Assembly (NCBI GenBank): GCA_948099385.1
Contig: CANUEZ040000029.1
Coordinates: 2,263,501 to 2,327,500, forward strand
Length of the DNA stretch: 64,000 nt
DNA from: Fasciola hepatica
Taxonomy: Eukaryota; Platyhelminthes; Trematoda; Plagiorchiida; Fasciolidae
Reading direction: 5' to 3'
The first letter of the stretch is position 1; every line of letters begins with the position of its first letter. This document shows, piece after piece, positions 36,931 to 50,300 of the stretch. A model generated the notes under the pieces. It was not told the DNA's origin and did not search any database. It saw only the letters and a program-made list of their open reading frames with translations. Position numbers and translations under genes: made by a program.

Positions 36931-39900
36931 CTATTTCACCCATGTCTACCAAGTAAACATAGGAAGTTCTTCTTTACAAATCAACCGAGAGGTGAAAACT
37001 GCTGACTCAAATTTAAGGTGGCAGTATTTTTCTTGTTTCAAATACAAATATCGTTGCTCGTATGACTCGTTTCCACTTAATGTGAATCTAAGAAAAACAA
37101 TGTGCAATGTACTGAATCCATTCACATGTATGGTGATCAGTTCCGAAATCGAGCCTTTCCTAGAGAAACCAAATTTCCCCGTGCAGCGTTTGGAGAATTG
37201 AAGCTGTGTCATGACCAGCACAACAGTTAATGCGTTTTAGAGAATTTCACAATAGGCAAATGGAATAATGCAGAATTTTGTAGTAACAATTGTGAACCAT
37301 AGCAGATGTTTTCAGAATCATTCTCCCTCAGTTGTTTGAATGACATGTTAATTTCATCGGCAGTGTCATCTAACTACAAATCCCAACTGAACTGGAATTT
37401 CAGTTGAGAAACGTCCCATTTACTGTCCTTCACATTCGGAATTGGGTAGCTATCGAACTTCTGTAGATGTTATCCCAATATTTGTCTCCAAACATTTCAG
37501 ATCTTAGTATACCTGGAAAAATTCTTCCTTCCTTTGAGAGAGAAGTGGGGGAAGTTGATGCTCTGTCTCAGAATCGGTCTTTGGATGAGGAAAGCGAACT
37601 GTGTTGCACATTCTGACTGTCCAATACTTATCACGTTTGTGCCAATCACACAAGTGGTAAAGAGTAACCGTTAACCCATTAGTTGCACGTTTCCCGTAGA
37701 CCTCCGAGGAGAAGGAATCGGTAATATGTTGTGTAGCAGCTAATAAAGTTTCGTTATCCCAAATAGAGGCCATGATCGATCACGCACAGGGGTAGCTGTT
37801 GGGGGGCAGCATAGAACAATTCCCAAGTTAGTCGCAAACCATCATCTAATTGTAACCGACCAAAACCCTCTATGTGGCTTCGAAGCTCAGTTTTTAGAGT
37901 GTGTATGTTATTAGACTGATGAAGGTTTGATATCCTTTACATTGCACGCTTATACGAAAGTGTGGTGGAAGTGGTATACTCCATCACCTCAAAGACCCGA
38001 TGCACTATTAGGGATAGGCAGCAGCCAGACCTTCAGACTCGGAGAGGTAAAGATGCGCACGACAGTGGAACATTTTCCCCATAACTAAATAATGTACCCC
38101 GAGAACAAGTTCACGGGAGATGTCAACCGATGGTTGTATCCACTGGATTTAACCTAATCCGTAAAATACTCATATCCTTTTACTTATTCGGAAGTCAAAT
38201 TTTCCAGACAAGCAAATTATCACCTCGGAAATTCGTTTCATCTATGCTGGTGTGGTATTTTCGGCACTGTTAGATTTCGTGATGATAGACTGAGTTCCAC
38301 TGATCTTTTCGGGGTGAAAATCACTCTGACTAGAACTTCCTGAACCTTTCCATGTGCCGCCAATACAAGAGACAATCAGTGAATTTAATCTCCTATATTT
38401 CTGTTTATTTCTCTCTTCTAGTGATAATGTAAATCCACGACATTTTCTACTCGAACTCTGTTCGCGGCACAGCAGAGTAAGATCATCAGTACAATTATTG
38501 CCATGATTTTATTTTTAAAGGGCGTTCTTCGCCTGCTAACGCGCCAAATTGGAATTCGATCAGGTGATATGCTGATAACGAGACCCTACAAAGCCAGATC
38601 TGTTGGTTGTGCTGACCTGCTAAATGACTTCATATAAAAGCTAAATTGTTGAGTGCAAAATACACTAGCACTACTGAAAATTTTCATCGAGGAGAACTAC
38701 AGCTTTTCCCATCAAGCTTCAGGTAAAACTCCAATTCTGTAGCCACGATCCGCAGTCCTTTAGCCTTGACGCATAAATTTTAGCCATGCTTTTAAAAGCC
38801 AGTCAGATCAAAAGTATCCGAATATTGGAACAATTTGCTTCTTTATAAAGATGAGTAGTGCAAAGCTGATTGAACAGATGAGGTGTGACGATCGTATTCT
38901 ACGCAGCTTACCGTGGTAATGGTATCAAATTGTGTACACTAAACGGTTCTGAGAAGGGTCAGTTAGTACATCCGTATCGCCGAACCACATGGCACAGCCC
39001 GACAGAATAACTGCGGGTTATGGCTAAAATTTCGTAGGAAGAATGCATCATGGGTTTTTCAAAATATATCATGCCGAAACTATTCAGTGTGGGAAAGTAT
39101 TCAATTTGATCCTCAATGCTTTTGATTACTGGCATTGATCCTAGCTCATCTGGATGGCGCTTTCATAAGGTCGTGTTCACTGAGAATTCGACGTTTAGAC
39201 CGTCAACGTTTCAGCATCAGTCAGGGTCATTTCGTCGTAGGAATGGAAATATTCCCTTTCGCATTGATGAAATCGTTTGTAACTTTCATCGAGAAAACGA
39301 TAAATGGGATCACAACTATTCCGAGATGATACTTAGAAGAAAAATTAATATTGAAATGCGTCATATCAAGTGAGGAGACGTTTTTCCTGCATTTCAGTAT
39401 AGTATTTATTGCACAACAATACAGACGTTTTAAAAGGCTTGTGTGAGGCAACAATTTTTGAAAATATTGAAAAATAAATGGGAAAATTACAACTAACTGA
39501 GAGAGATGTTGAGAAATAAATCTTTCTTTTCTCAGTAGTTTTTGGCATTTGCTTGGGGGAACAGTACTGATCTTCGATTTATTGTTGCGTAACAAAGGCA
39601 GCAAGAAAAAGCAATGTGCACTTCAACGCATACTCCCAATAGGCGCTTGTCTCTTTGAATAAAACCATATCATTCAGTGGAAAACTATGGCATTTAGACA
39701 AAAATAAGGTACACAATTATTGAGAATGAATAAATTATTCAGCACAATTGAATTGCACGAAGCCATATAATCGGAATCCAGCAAATTGAAACGGAACTTC
39801 GAGGATGGCCTATTTGCGTAATCTTAAACACAATTCTGAGCGGATTAGTTCAGGCATTAGGCACGAACCACTAAGATGCCAAATGGCACTTCTGCTTTCT

Positions 39901-42019
39901 TTCATTGTTTTCTTGTTCTCTGCCTCTTGAGTGATTGTGTTCGTGATCGAATCAATTTGTCTGGATATGTAATACGGTAATGATAAGATTTTTTCGTCAT
40001 CCGAAGATGATAATACGAAGATAGAATTGAATATGCCAGACGGATACTCTGAGGTGAAAACGCCGGGCATTTTCACCGCATTAGCACCACAATAGCTGGC
40101 CAAATGCCCGCTTCGGAAGGAACTGTGGGTTCGCACTTCGTTCGTTTTTAGTAAGTGAAAATGCAATCTCAGCTAAGTGGATCATTTCCACGTCCAAACT
40201 GCGTCGCCGATTTTTGGTTTCCCGTATGAAAATGCCTCAATAAATAGGTCGCGATCAGGAGAGCATTGCCCTTGCATCTTGTACAGTGACATAGATATGC
40301 GCGAGAAAATACTCATATCATATTCTTTGCAAACACCCATTGACAGGAGTAAGATATTCAAGTTTGCATAAATATTCGATAATCTCTGAAGCCTTGATAA
40401 TGGGTCAGAAATAGTGCTTTCAGATATGAGAAACAATCAATTACATCTACACTGGTCGAGTGATTTCTGTCGAATCCCTAAGATCACGTGGTAATCATAT
40501 GTCTAATTAATTACAAACTGATTTATCCTAATACCTTTGACCGGTATATGACTCAGCTATCACTTGTACTTTGATGATACCGTCCAACACCAGTCGCTTC
40601 ACACGAGCTTTTGCAATGTACCAGTTCTATGAGGCAAAGAGCAAACGACTGGACAGTTTTTCAACTCATCTACTAAACTAGCAAACGGCCCAATGTGCCT
40701 CTATATAAACAGTAGTGCAAAATAAACTAAGAAATTTTCCAGAATGGAGAAAAGTAGAATCAAATGACAGATCACGAACTGTGTATGGTAGCCAAATCTT
40801 TTCTACTGGAATAAACAACCGAGCAATCTGTCCAGGCAGAGTGCACTTCGGATTTCCACTCAGTGCATGGAAGGTGATTTACCAAATGGGTGCAGTTATT
40901 ATTTGATCAATTTGGAAAATATGGTTTCGGTGTTGCAGCTTTCAAAGGATTGTCATTTCGTCCACACGTAAGTCCAATAATCACCTGATTGTTCAAAGTG
41001 AACAGAAATCAAAGCCAAAAGACCAGGTTGATATTTTTCATGCACAAAACGTTGCAAACATTGTATGTATGGAAGTGACTAATGACCGATAAAACCCGTT
41101 TTGCACGTGGTAGAGAGAGAACAAAGCAGTCCTAGGCATAAAGAAACCATTCCAAAGGGAACTTCGTGAACTAATTTGTCGAGAACGAAGGGTAAAATAA
41201 GAGACCACTAAGTTCAAGAAACAAAACCCAGATCGCTTGTTTACTCACGGGAATTAGGCTTTGTCAATAATGAAAACTTTCTCCTAGTCAACAGCAGTGA
41301 AAACGAGCACTGCGGATGCCCACAACCGGTTTCTCCATAGGTCGAAGAATGCAATATTCCTATCAACAGTTCCAAATTCTCTCTATGCGCCAAATCCATT
41401 GGGTTCCATGTTACTGTCCACCCAATGAAGGCAATCATACAATAGAAGGCAAAGTGGATGCAATTCACGAATTCCAAGAAACGGTTATCCAAAAGTCTGC
41501 GACGTACATCGAGAATTGAGAATTTCTGCCGCCGATTTATCCCAAATGAATAAATATCTAACAACTAATATACAAACTTCTGAGAAGGATTTACGCATAA
41601 TTAACAAATGAGTCTTCTCCCATTCACTTGAGTTCGGGGATAATCCTCCCAAAAAGCTGTGAGTTTCGAACTGCGGCTGAATAGTAACGGTACAAAACAA
41701 CCACTTTCATATTTAACTCATGAGGTGCAACTGGGGCAAGCCCATTATAACACTTTTGCCGCAAACAACTTGCAATCTACTTTGAGATAAAACATGTTCC
41801 TCATATTCTAGGGATAGAATCTACGTCACCCACACCGATCATTAGCCTTCGATCTATGCGTTGGCTTAGAAAGGTGGTCGATGTTGATTGTGAGATACCC
41901 CACATCTCGATCACGTCTCATAGTTTCCAAGTGACAACGAACATACTCATGGATCTATAAACCTCGTGGATTGCGAACTCTAATCGCCTTGATCTCCATT
42001 GTATTGTGAATGTTTTCAG
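36931..42019. other. No recognised gene; possible intron
   Basis: This holds short frames only. A weak SINE-like patch sits at about 37961-38045 (GTGTGGTGGAAGTGG with CTTCAGACTCGG). A block at about 40062-40130 (GCCGGGCATTTTCACC) echoes 30824-30838. Plus-strand frames at 39116-39373 and 41316-41519 have fair composition but no paired splice sites. Confidence 0.4.
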
Positions 42020-42126
42020 CCAACCAGGGACAATGGAAGCTCAAAAGATTGACAAAGAACTACTACAAAGCCGCTTTCAGCCATCTCTAACACTGAGTGA
42101 ATCAAAAATTGGAAATGAAGGCTACG
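42020..42126 (+). CDS. Candidate 107-bp internal exon, unrecognised
   Basis: The acceptor TGTTTTCAG ends at 42019 and a consensus donor, TACG|GTGAGT, follows at 42127. The frame between is open and reads QPGTMEAQKIDKELL, then QSRFQPSLTLSESKIG and NEGYG. It is hydrophilic with S/K/E/Q-rich composition. The pairing of a good acceptor with GTGAGT is the best splice-site pair I saw. Its relation to the candidates at 36438 and 43205 is unproven, although all three are on the plus strand. Confidence 0.28.
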
Positions 42127-42544
42127 GTGAGTGTAACTTTTCTCCAACCAGACTCGAACAATCGCTTTTCACTCAGTATTGCCAAACAGTTTTCTCATTT
42201 TTTCTCGTCCAATGTCTTGGCTTGAAAATTGTGCCACTTCCGAGCTTGATTCCCAACATCAGGTGTGGGAAGAGATAACTCAAACCTGTCATTTGAAAAC
42301 AAGATCAACCGCCCTGCATGAACATGTTTTTTTAGCCACCTAAATATAATACGTTAATTTCCAACGGCCTCAGAAATATCTTTTAATTCTTGTATCGATC
42401 ACTTCTCTCGCTGTTCAATGGCCGTTCAAATTTCAAACACGGCTTTCGAATCCTACTGTGCACCCATAAATTTCTTCGTCTCATGTCACTTATATCGTTT
42501 ATAACTTATTACATTTTTACTCCCTTCAAATCATACAACGTTTT
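42127..42544. other. No recognised feature
   Basis: Would be intron if the candidate exon at 42020-42126 is real. Confidence 0.35.
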
Positions 42545-42655
42545 AGGAAATCAACCGCGGCCAATTTACAGACCAGCGGCAGTGCGCGGATTTGAACCCC
42601 GAGACGAGAGAGTCTAAAGTCCAGTATGTTGGCTGTTTGACCACCACGGCATTGG
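42545..42655 (-). repeat. tRNA-derived SINE, minus strand
   Basis: Minus-strand TGCCGTGGTGGTCAAACAGC (42651-42632) carries box A, and GGGGTTCAAATCCG (42601-42588) is a clear box B followed by CGCACTGCCGCTGG. The GTGGTGGTCAAA motif is shared with the head at 32817-32828, and the post-box-B block with 21885-21905. No full cloverleaf is evident. Confidence 0.6.
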
Positions 42656-43204
42656 TGTTTAGCTTAGGCCCAGTCATTCGCGACTGCAACCACTCTCTCA
42701 CATTAAAGATTATTTGCAGACCTTTAAATCACTCCTCGTTCCATGAACTTGTAGCAGAGTACCATGAACAAACAAGAGCCCTTTTATATTCACTTCCCAT
42801 GAGTCAATAACTCTGTCGTCACTAATGAGGCTTATTCAAATCACCCTAAAGTAATGATTCGACTTTCGTCCAGTAGATATAGCATTTGGCACAACACTTT
42901 CACTTCTTGATGAGTTAAATTCACCGAACTTCCGTCGCTGTTTATCTTTTCGCTTTTGTCCATCAAATGATTCTCATAGGGCATACCACGTGCAATCTAA
43001 GCCTGCAACCACATCCATCCCACTACACTACTCGATGATATAGACAGTCAATTTAGGTACGGAATTTTGCACCGGATTGCCTGCAACGATACCCATTTTA
43101 TTGAGAAATCCACCGTCAAAACCCCGTCAGTATCGAATGCCCAACGTTAGAAACATATTCACCTAGATCCTTCATCGAACTAAGCTTTGTATTGCATCTT
43201 GTAG

Positions 43205-43398
43205 CGCATTCTCGTAGGAAGATTGTTAAGCCGGTTCGTTTTATGTTAATCCACTATATTTATAAACACCAGTATTCATTTGGCCAACTGCCTGTGGAGA
43301 GAACATTATACAAACGTGTAGTCATTCTTTCTGCGATTCTGAACCGTCTCATTTTTGACACTCCACAGGCCATGGAACTTCTCTCTGTGGAGTTCTGA
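43205..43398 (+). CDS. Candidate terminal exon, unrecognised
   Basis: An acceptor-like TATTGCATCTTGTAG (ending 43204), with an alternative at CATTCTCGTAG, precedes a plus-strand frame ending at a TGA (43396-43398). The peptide includes KPVRFMLIHYIYKHQY, then LPVERTLYKRVVILSAIL and DTPQAMELLSVEF. It mixes hydrophobic and basic residues, as structured proteins do. The family is not recognised. It could be the 3' part of a gene that includes the 42020-42126 candidate, but phase continuity was not established and no polyadenylation signal was identified for it. Confidence 0.22.
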
Positions 43399-43894
43399 TT
43401 TGTACAAACCTAATCGCTTCAAATAATAGTCGGATCGCTAATCGATCGACCTTACCTACTTCCATCTACATTTTATTCTGATCAGGTTGAACTAGATGCG
43501 TTTAGGATTTACTCGCATCACACAAACGCAAAGCAACGCATACGCCATTTCATTTGTGTATCTCTCGTTAGTGAATTCTTTCAGTTGGTGGTCAGTTAAT
43601 GACGTGATAAGAAGTCAAGAAAACCTAGACCAGTGGACTTGGCCAAGCAGGATGTGTAAAAATTCCACGAGACTCGCTTACCAGACGGTTGGACAGACTG
43701 TGATGTGGCTCGGTGTCGCGATCAGTGGCGTAGTTCCATTCAGGATCTTTCTTTGTCTTCGTGACTCCCGCTTATTACTTTATCATCGGCTCATTTTCCC
43801 TTTGTTCTTTTATTCATTTTGCCCTCGAACTGACAATGAGACGAGGTAGACATCTTGTGTTGTTGAGGCAAATGAATCCGTTCAGATTCAGTCT

Positions 43895-43955
43895 CCGGAT
43901 GACTTAATGACAGGGTGCGTGACTGGCAATCGTACAACCCAGGTTCAACATCAAG
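43895..43955 (+). repeat. tRNA-like SINE head
   Basis: Box A-like GATGACTTAATGACAGGGTG (43899-43918) and box B-like AGGTTCAACATC (43941-43952) are about 40 bases apart. No downstream body could be aligned to another copy. Confidence 0.4.
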
Positions 43956-46760
43956 TTGAGAATTAGTAAGCATGCACTGCTAAAGGTTCCTGACAAATCA
44001 GATAAAATGGCTGCACGATGTTCCCGTGGTTTCCAACGATGATTCGGGTGTTAATAGTGCTTGATGAATAATTGCACTTTGGAAACGGTTATTAATGGAA
44101 ATTAATTGGTGAAAGGACTTCGAATAAAGTCGAATTCGGGAGTAGGACGAAAACTTCGAGCACCGTTGAGGGTGTCATAAGTCTCATACGTCCCCCTGGA
44201 AGTAACACAGTTTAAAGATTTGATGGCACAGAACTAACTATGAGGCCAGTAGTGCGTTCTGTCATCCCGAGGGTAGTCACTAAGATGGATTACCAAAGGC
44301 ACATTTTCGCTCGAGGATCGCAGTATTTCATGTAAACAGGCTTCTGCCTTGGAACAGCTAATCACAACAAAAATGATTTGCTTGTTCTCAACCAATTCAT
44401 GGGTCTGGCAATAGCTTTTTAATCAACACCGTCAACACCAACACGAGCTACAAGAACATCTCATCCTGTCTTAAACTCTCGACTGGAGATAATCACCATG
44501 ATCTGTTAACCTACAGAATGTTTGAAACTTTCATCATTCAGGTAAAAAGGTCGTAGATCCTTCTATTTCCAGTGCTCAAACGTCGCAAATGGGTAAGCCC
44601 AATGAGATGAACAATGTTTGACAGCTCATTCCTTGACATTATGACTCTGAGAATCTCCAATTTCAACCCAAAATCAATCACGGTAGAGAAAATCCCCACC
44701 GTAATTTCATTTGGATTATTAGCCACCAGGACAGATCATGCGCTGGAGTACGCAAGCGACCACTGATTACAAAAGAAAATGGGATTGCCATTTCCCTAAC
44801 CCCATTAGAATAATTTGTGACGGGTACAAACAATTTCAGAGAGCCGATAAAAATCAGAAAGAAACTTGCAACTAAAAAACTGGTTTTCGAGTGACTCATG
44901 CTAACACCAATCAGGAATTCAACTTGGCGATAATGTGTAATCATTCAAATCTGGAATCTCGACAAAATAGCCAATGAATGACCATTTCGTGTGATTGTAC
45001 TTTGTGAGAAATTGGATTTCACTGTGGTGCATCATGGAGGAAGATCACAACAGTGTGGGCCACTTGACACGAACCATAACATTGTTAAGTACAAACAGTT
45101 AATGCCCAACACCCGATGGTGAATGTGTGCCATCTTCACTGGTTGAATAAACGGTTTGTCATGGTAATCTTGCACAGACAAAACCTCATGCCCAATATGC
45201 TAGTACAGTAAACTTACAAAAGGGTCTAACGAGAGGAGCTGATTTGTACCGACGGCCCTCTCCAATTACTAGAATGTCGGAATTCCAAAATAACGGAAGG
45301 GTTAGTTTACTTAGGAAAATAGAAAGAGATTTCCTTCCCGAAAGAAGTAAACACACAAGGCCTTGTAGATTTGCCATGTTCCTCCAACGGCCTGTCCTTT
45401 CTCATAGAACACGCTTATCTGCTTTCAATGCTTGCAATTCTAACCATCTAGATTTTAACGAACTCGATCATCCCAAAAAATGTACACTTCCTAGAAGCAA
45501 TTTTGGATTTCCTCTTTCAGCGATCTGTCCAGACATTTGATTCAGATTATCTTAAATTTCTTCGGTTGCATGCCTTCTAATGAACTAAAAATGCACGGAG
45601 TTCCCACAATTTCTTCTTCGCGTACTTATGATTTTCGGTCGTCTGTAGGCTCGCGGTTCGCTCCTGCTTCTATCTCAAGTTTGACTTGCCAGTCGAGTAT
45701 TGCTCGTATCCGTAACTGTTCAGCGCCATGTTATATGCAACGCACTCTCGCATCTGTCTGTTGACTCCAGACATCTCTTTTTCAGCTCAAGACTCTCTAA
45801 AAGACGCGTTCGGAGGCACCCAGTATTTCATCTTCTACAGGACCATAAACAACAACAAGAATTTTGTGTATTAACAGGGCTATCGCATTACATCTTGTTC
45901 AGGTCAATTTATTTGAATCAAGTCAGTCAACTATCTGGATAAAAGACTGAAAATTGCCATCTGAGAAATACAACTAATATTAGGTCAACATTTAGACTGA
46001 AGTCAAGTAGACACTGGCATCACGGAAAGCACAGACCGTAACGCGAAAGAACATCAAACTAGTCCTAAGTGACACAATTGTGGTTTCTGGATTCAGTATC
46101 AATGTTCCAACCCAAAACAGGCAATCAGGATAACAAAAATTCAAAAATATCTAAGTAATGACTGGCCCTATAGCTTCCCTTTATGACGGTAACCGTACAT
46201 GATTTCATAGAAGATAGCTACAATTTCCAGCTGATTCATTGTCAAGTGATTTAATTCAACTACAACCGAAGTAAAGTAAGAAATTCCGGTTTAGATATCT
46301 TGATTACTTGTCGCGAGTCTGAGTCGAGTATTTTTGCTCGTGAGCAGTCCCGTTATGCCGAACGTATTTCCCGTCAAAACGTGTCCTGGAGTGAGCGTGA
46401 GTGTTCCAAACTTACAGTAAACTCACAACCGCTTTAAGGACATTCCAAAGTAATTTCATAGTGTAAACTCCGTAGACTTTGACTACTGCCGAGATGACAG
46501 TAGTGGAGCTGTATACGTGAATAACCCTGCTGCATGCGGTGTTCAACGGAGCGACCACATGTAGATCAACAGTTGACCAAGAGACGGCATGAAAAATGTT
46601 CAGAGGAACCAGTATCTGAAGGACGCTCACACTGATATGACAGCGCACTATCAACAGTAGCAATCCTCAGAACACGAGTGGTAGGTGAACAAATTGTTTC
46701 AGGAATTTCACCTACTAAGTAGAATGAACTGATGACACGAGGGGCAGGAACGAGATAATA
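43956..46760. other. No recognised gene
   Basis: Short frames on both strands with no motif. A plus-strand frame at 45244-45540 (98 codons, opening MYRRPSPITRMSE) has no splice support. Confidence 0.4.
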
Positions 46761-46764
46761 GTTG

Positions 46765-46790
46765 GTCACTGGTTCGATTTCGGCTCTCCA
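46765..46790 (+). repeat. SINE box B fragment
   Basis: GGTTCGATTTCGGCTC at 46771-46786 is identical over 16 bases to 13500-13515. The upstream box A is weak. It is probably a second fragment of that family. Confidence 0.35.
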
Positions 46791-47357
46791 TTGCTACTCT
46801 CAGGCGTGATGCAGTCGACTATCGGTCAGAAACATTAGATTTATCGGACTAATCGTTTTTCGCACGAAGTTCAAGCTTTGAGAGACAGATGGTAATTAAT
46901 TCGGCAGTTCCTAGTATCCAAACACCAGTTTTTCAGCATTTGAAAATATAGTCACGCACGAGCAGATAGACTTCCTTCTCCCGTGTAGTGAATGAAAATC
47001 ATTGTTTGGTATCACTCTCCTCCGTATAGCTATGAAACCCATCCACCTCATGAGTCCACTTTGTGTTTGCACCAACAATGAGAAACGAAATTTCCGGCAA
47101 ATCACGCTTCTCTGTCGCAACATGAAATTATTACAGCCTTTCCAATCAACTGCGGCCAAAGTGGTCTACCACTGTGTCACAAAATCGACCTGAAAATCCT
47201 AACCGCAGGCAAAGAACAAGCTTACCAGTCACGCGAAGGACAGAATCCCCTGTTATCCAATTTATCGAAACAGATATAAGTCACGAGATGCAAATATGAA
47301 GCTTATTTATCGCTGAAAGCCAACGGCTCCGGTACTGGAATGCGCAACGTTACTCTG

Positions 47358-47393
<36 letters not shown>

Positions 47394-50300
47394 ATATATC
47401 TGTAGTCATGACTCCGTTCTAAGTAGCTCTACATGTTTAGCCTCAAACATGATTGCATGCAATAAGCAATTTCAAGTTCAAGAAAATTGTGTGCGGCGAG
47501 AAGTACGGAAAAGTAGTGGGGTTGCCTTTAGGTCCACTCTTTTCAAACAGATTGGTATGAGACCTGGAGAGTGGTGTCCTTGAGACCTTTACTCAAAAGT
47601 GGGCATAATATAGGCAATTCGGCTGAAGTTTTCTCACTGATGATATAAAAGATATTAGAAATGTTGAGCAACTGGACGCATTTTGACGAGAAGGGATTTA
47701 CCAGATACCATCCGTGGATATGAGATCAAAGCACTACTTAGATTACGCAGTACCGTCATCGATTGATTGGAAGCTTTAGTGAAAAAACCGGTGAAACTGC
47801 TCAGAGTAATGAATGAAATGTCTATTTAGCCCTGCTCTCGGAACTTCTCATAAACAGCATGACATTTCATTCTATTTCCGTGCATGAGCACCGTGGAAAG
47901 AGCATGGCCACAAATGATTATTGCACTAACAGGGAATAACAGGCAATTATGTGCCTGAGATTCTAATAGATCAAACCTGCAATCCATCTGGGAATATAGT
48001 GTATTGCTGTCGACCACCAAAGCTGACTGATTATGATGGTGGGATTCATAAATTACACAACCAAGGCAATTAACAAATGCCCATATCACCCGAGCACCGA
48101 TCGAAACACATGGAAGTTGATTAAATCTATCACGGATCGAGTCGGTGAGAACCGACTGTTCGTCGATCTGTATACTCATAAAGATATCTCCCTTGCAATC
48201 ATTTTTGTTCTGAAGAAATAAATGAATAGGTGAGAATAATTTATTATTGTACTAAAATTCCTTGGAAGTTATAAATGCATGCGACAATGATATAGGCGCA
48301 CCGGCAACACATGAGTAGATGCCGCAAAGAAAGTATGCATGTCGGCTAAGATTTTCCAAGAAGCTTGTGTACATCCAACCGAAATACCATTGGAAAATGA
48401 CGAGTGGTGACAGATGTACAGGTTTCCCGAGCTCATGATGATGACCAATTGGCGATCCACGCAGCGTGACACTCAAGTGACAACTCCATATCGCCACATC
48501 CGTCAAGCGGGCAGAACTGGTTGACCAAAAGTGAAGCTTCGAAATATTTTGAAGGTTGACCTAATGAACTGGTGAAAAACCGTTCCCATTATTGAATAAC
48601 TTCAATGTCACCGGTGAACGTATTCAGTAGTCATCCATTATTAAATTGGTAACAATTATCACGGAAAATGTCATGTCGGACGGATGACTGACATTCACAA
48701 CATGATGTGGGCAAGCACTTTTCTCTCCATAGAATATTATTTGAAGGACTGAGCAAAAGATTCATCTGTGTGTCGATTCATAAATGTTTCATATCTGATC
48801 AACCAGTGGAGCCATTGATCATCAGGAACCATCAATCACTGTTGCTGATGTATTTCGAGCAACTGATAGTCATCACGTAGACTATTCAGTATAAGCCATG
48901 GAAATTATAATCAGAATATTCCACCGGGTCTGTTGAGACTCAGTTAGGACTCAATGATTATTGTGAATGTGTCAGATAGAACAGATATGCATTCTTACAG
49001 GTTAATTTTCAGTGTTACTTTGAGTGTGCATAACATAGCAGAAATGGTTTCGTAGAGCTCCTAATTCCGTGCCACTTCAATGTTTTTATTTTAAGAGAGT
49101 GTTTTTGAAGAGGTAACACACGATTTCTGCTAGTATTCTTTCCCATTCAGGAAGCACCGCGAGTTCTTTGAAAGCATCACTTTAGGTGGGCATAGCTAAA
49201 GAAAGGTCCAAATAAACTCTCATGGAAAAACCAAATCATAACACCCTTCAACTCAAAGTAATGTACCGGCACTTTCAAAGCATTGCGTAGATTGTCATTG
49301 CACCACCTCAGAATGATGGGTAACCAGTCACAACATTTCAAGTGGCATCTTTTTTCTATGCAGTGGAATCTATAGTGTTGTCGTCCCGACATGAATTGGG
49401 TGAAAACAATCTAGTTAGCCAAGCTGTCTTTGAGAACGATGGTGATCATTCCTCTCAAATTCGGAGTTCGCACAAGCACATTTGCACTCAATGCATGCAC
49501 ATTGAATTGTTCATTTTTTTTTACCGTAGTTCGTTTTGTATCACTTTCTAAGCAGAGTTTATTGCATTTTCAAAGATTATTTCGCTACACTTCTCACGAA
49601 AATCCAATTTTGAACGAAGCAGTCATTATTATTATTTTGCGAATATAATAATACAAAAGTATCGTCAGTATTGTGAAGCCCTCACCTCTGGCATCATACG
49701 TGTATCCATGATTGATAAAATGCTCACTGTCCTAGTTAAGTTTGTATCGTGGAATTACTTTGGAAACTTGACCATTCCGTGTTCTCAATACACGAGATCA
49801 GTGGTATTTGAACTTCGCCATCTTCTCAGTGCTGATGATATTCAGGAAGAACATTGGTTCAGTCTAGCTAAAATGCACTGTCGGAGGTGGGGCATACTAA
49901 TTGAGCAGTCCAATCAAAATACCCTTTGTAAAACAGCAGCTGTTTTTCCGTGTGTCGCCCGTCTCCATGTATACTGGTGAAGAGTTGTAAAGAATGGTCA
50001 GTGCAAAAAATAAAATCAGGAGAAACCAAGCCGGTGAATTTGGACTTGGTATGTGAGTTGGGCTTTCCGCTTAGGGATCAAGTGGTCTGGTAAATTGGTG
50101 TTTATTAACTGGTTGGAAAGTGGCTCAATTTTGTAACCGAGAAGGCCCTTGCGTAATTGCACTTCATTAACCTCCTGGATTATATTAACAGCAACTATCT
50201 TCTCAGTTCTATCCCATTTGTCGATCGTTCGGATCTCCGGTTAAAGTTTTTGCATTGATACAATTTCCAGAACCGCCTCACCAAATGCCGAGTAGCAGTT

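Noticed and set aside
48252..48506. Minus-strand hydrophobic frame (84 codons) as a membrane protein exon
   Set aside because: A second minus-strand frame over the same bases is equally open and neither has paired splice sites.
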